Source: Rhodobacteraceae bacterium UBA1943 (GTDB lineage: Bacteria; Pseudomonadota; Alphaproteobacteria; Rhodobacterales; Rhodobacteraceae). Taken from it: a DNA stretch of 64,000 bases. Every line of letters begins with the position of its first letter. The stretch's first letter is position 1. Positions 63,155-64,000 of the stretch are shown piece after piece. A program made the translations under genes and the position numbers. The stretch is taken from NCBI GenBank assembly GCA_002336845.1, contig DDEX01000051.1, positions 1 to 64,000 of the forward strand, in the 5' to 3' direction. The notes under the pieces were generated by a model. The model searched no databases. It saw only the letters and a program-made list of their open reading frames with translations, and was not told where the DNA came from.

Positions 63155-63230
63155 TGGCGACCCCGGCAGGACTTGAACCTGCAACCTTCCCCTTAGGAGG
63201 GGGACGCTCTATCCGTTGAGCTACGAGGCC
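63155..63230 (-). tRNA. tRNA-Arg (anticodon CCU)
   Basis: The minus strand folds into a full cloverleaf: acceptor GGCCTCG / CGGGGTC (with G-U pairs), D-arm GCTC..GAGC, anticodon stem TCCCC / GGGGA with loop CTCCTAA (anticodon CCT), T-arm GCAGG-TTCAAGT-CCTGC, discriminator G and encoded CCA. 76 nt. Confidence 0.97.
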
Positions 63231-63407
63231 TTCCAAAGGCGTTTTGCCCCGGATCGGATGGCAAGGCAACGGGTCAAACCGGACTGCCGCGCGATTCCCA
63301 TGCGCCATCGCCCGGATGGTGGGACCGCAGGGATGGACAAGCCGGGTTTTGCCGCTAACATTGGCAAAGCCTTCGGTTTGAGGCATTGCTTTCAGGACAG
63401 TCAACAA

Positions 63408-64000
63408 GTGACCAAACCCTCCGGTTTCGACCCCCGCCGCCCCCTGACGCTTCGCGATGTGTCCGAAGCCTCCGGTGTCAGCGAGATGACGGTCAGCCGG
63501 GTGTTGCGCAATCGGGGGGATGTGTCCGAAACGACGCGTGAAAAGGTGCTGGCCGCAGCCCGAGCCCTTGGTTATGTGCCCAACAAGATCGCCGGGGCAT
63601 TGGCCAGCCAGCGGGTCAATCTGGTCGGCGTGGTTATCCCGTCACTCTCGAACATGGTCTTCCCAGAGGTGATGACGGGCATCTCCGAGGTGCTGGAAGA
63701 TACCGGCCTGCAACCCGTGGTGGGGGTGTCGAACTATTCGCCCGATCGGGAAGAGGCTGTCCTTTACGAAATGCTGAGCTGGCGGCCCTCTGGCCTGATC
63801 ATTGCCGGGCTGGAACATACCCCTGCGTCCCGCGCCATGCTGGCGCAGGCGGGCATTCCCATCGTCGAGATCATGGACATCGACGGAGAGCCGGTGGATT
63901 CCGCCGTTGGCATTTCTCATCGCCGCGCCGGTCGCCAGATGGCCGAGGCGATCATTGCGGCCGGCTATCGCCGCATTGCCTTCATGGGCACCCAGATGCC
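63408..64000 (+). CDS. LacI-family transcriptional regulator (cut by right edge)
   Basis: From GTG 63408 the frame is open to the end of the window (197 codons). It shows the LacI-type HTH (LTLRDVSEASGVSEMTVSRV, LRNRGDVSETTREKVLAAAR, ALGYVPNKIAGALASQRVNL) and the start of the sugar-binding domain (VGVVIPSLSNMVFPEVMTGI). The type with VSEMTVSRVLRN is common among gluconate-operon repressors (GntR of the LacI family), but the ligand cannot be fixed from this part. Confidence 0.93.
   Translation, partial: MTKPSGFDPRRPLTLRDVSEASGVSEMTVSRVLRNRGDVSETTREKVLAAARALGYVPNKIAGALASQRVNLVGVVIPSLSNMVFPEVMTGISEVLEDTGLQPVVGVSNYSPDREEAVLYEMLSWRPSGLIIAGLEHTPASRAMLAQAGIPIVEIMDIDGEPVDSAVGISHRRAGRQMAEAIIAAGYRRIAFMGTQM

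Overview
The window looks like a chromosomal segment of a Rhodobacteraceae/Paracoccaceae alphaproteobacterium. The base composition is GC-rich, the flagellar regulators FlaF and FlbT sit beside a single flagellin gene, the order rpsT-dnaA-dnaN-recF-gyrB is of the kind seen in this group, and most proteins read as alphaproteobacterial. The exact genus cannot be fixed from the sequence alone.

Layout. (1) 1-1026: start of tuf (cut by the window edge) and a hypothetical lipoprotein. (2) 1229-19057: a large flagellar locus. The plus strand carries motB-flgE-flgK-flgL-flgI, later fliI, then fliK-flgD. The minus strand carries flgB-flgC-fliE-fliQ-flgF-flgG-flgA-flgH-fliL-(fliP remnant), flbT/flaF/fliC, a DUF1217-type gene and a flgJ/flgN-like pair. 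The locus is visibly damaged between fliL and flgI: only the C-terminal third of fliP remains, behind about 100 bp of unrelated sequence, and fliF, fliH and fliN are not in the window. (3) 19066-31430: core genes: ubiB/ubiE, mutM, an enoyl-CoA hydratase, rpsT, dnaA, dnaN, recF, a VOC protein, a LysE-family exporter and gyrB. (4) 31429-34543: an EmrAB-type efflux pair with a MarR regulator and a candidate operator. (5) 34818-49475: a sulfur-scavenging locus with a taurine-type ABC transporter (its permease carries an Ig/cadherin-like insert), EpsC-type serine acetyltransferase, a GST-like protein, rhodanese, three flavin-dependent (LLM) monooxygenases, an amino-acid ABC transporter with permease and ATPase fused, a GNAT acetyltransferase, an M20 deacylase and an FMN reductase. 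The acetylate / oxidise / deacetylate set resembles the S-substituted-cysteine salvage operons (yxe/ytm) of Bacillus. (6) 49660-49909: remnants of IS66 and IS3 transposases. (7) 50070-62382: a peptide and lysine module with D-aminopeptidase, L,D-transpeptidase-fold protein, a five-gene oligopeptide ABC transporter, a DAP-decarboxylase-like enzyme, a LysR regulator, a decayed davA amidase gene and an intact davB lysine 2-monooxygenase. (8) 62424-63230: an island scar with a phage/plasmid-type HTH gene, a candidate SOS box and tRNA-Arg(CCU). (9) 63408-64000: start of a LacI-family regulator, cut by the window edge.

The genes work in clear modules: flagellum, chromosome replication start, multidrug efflux, organosulfur salvage, and peptide/lysine use. 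The two most informative features are the broken fliP junction inside an otherwise intact flagellar operon, and the large organosulfur locus with its fused and decorated transporter subunits.
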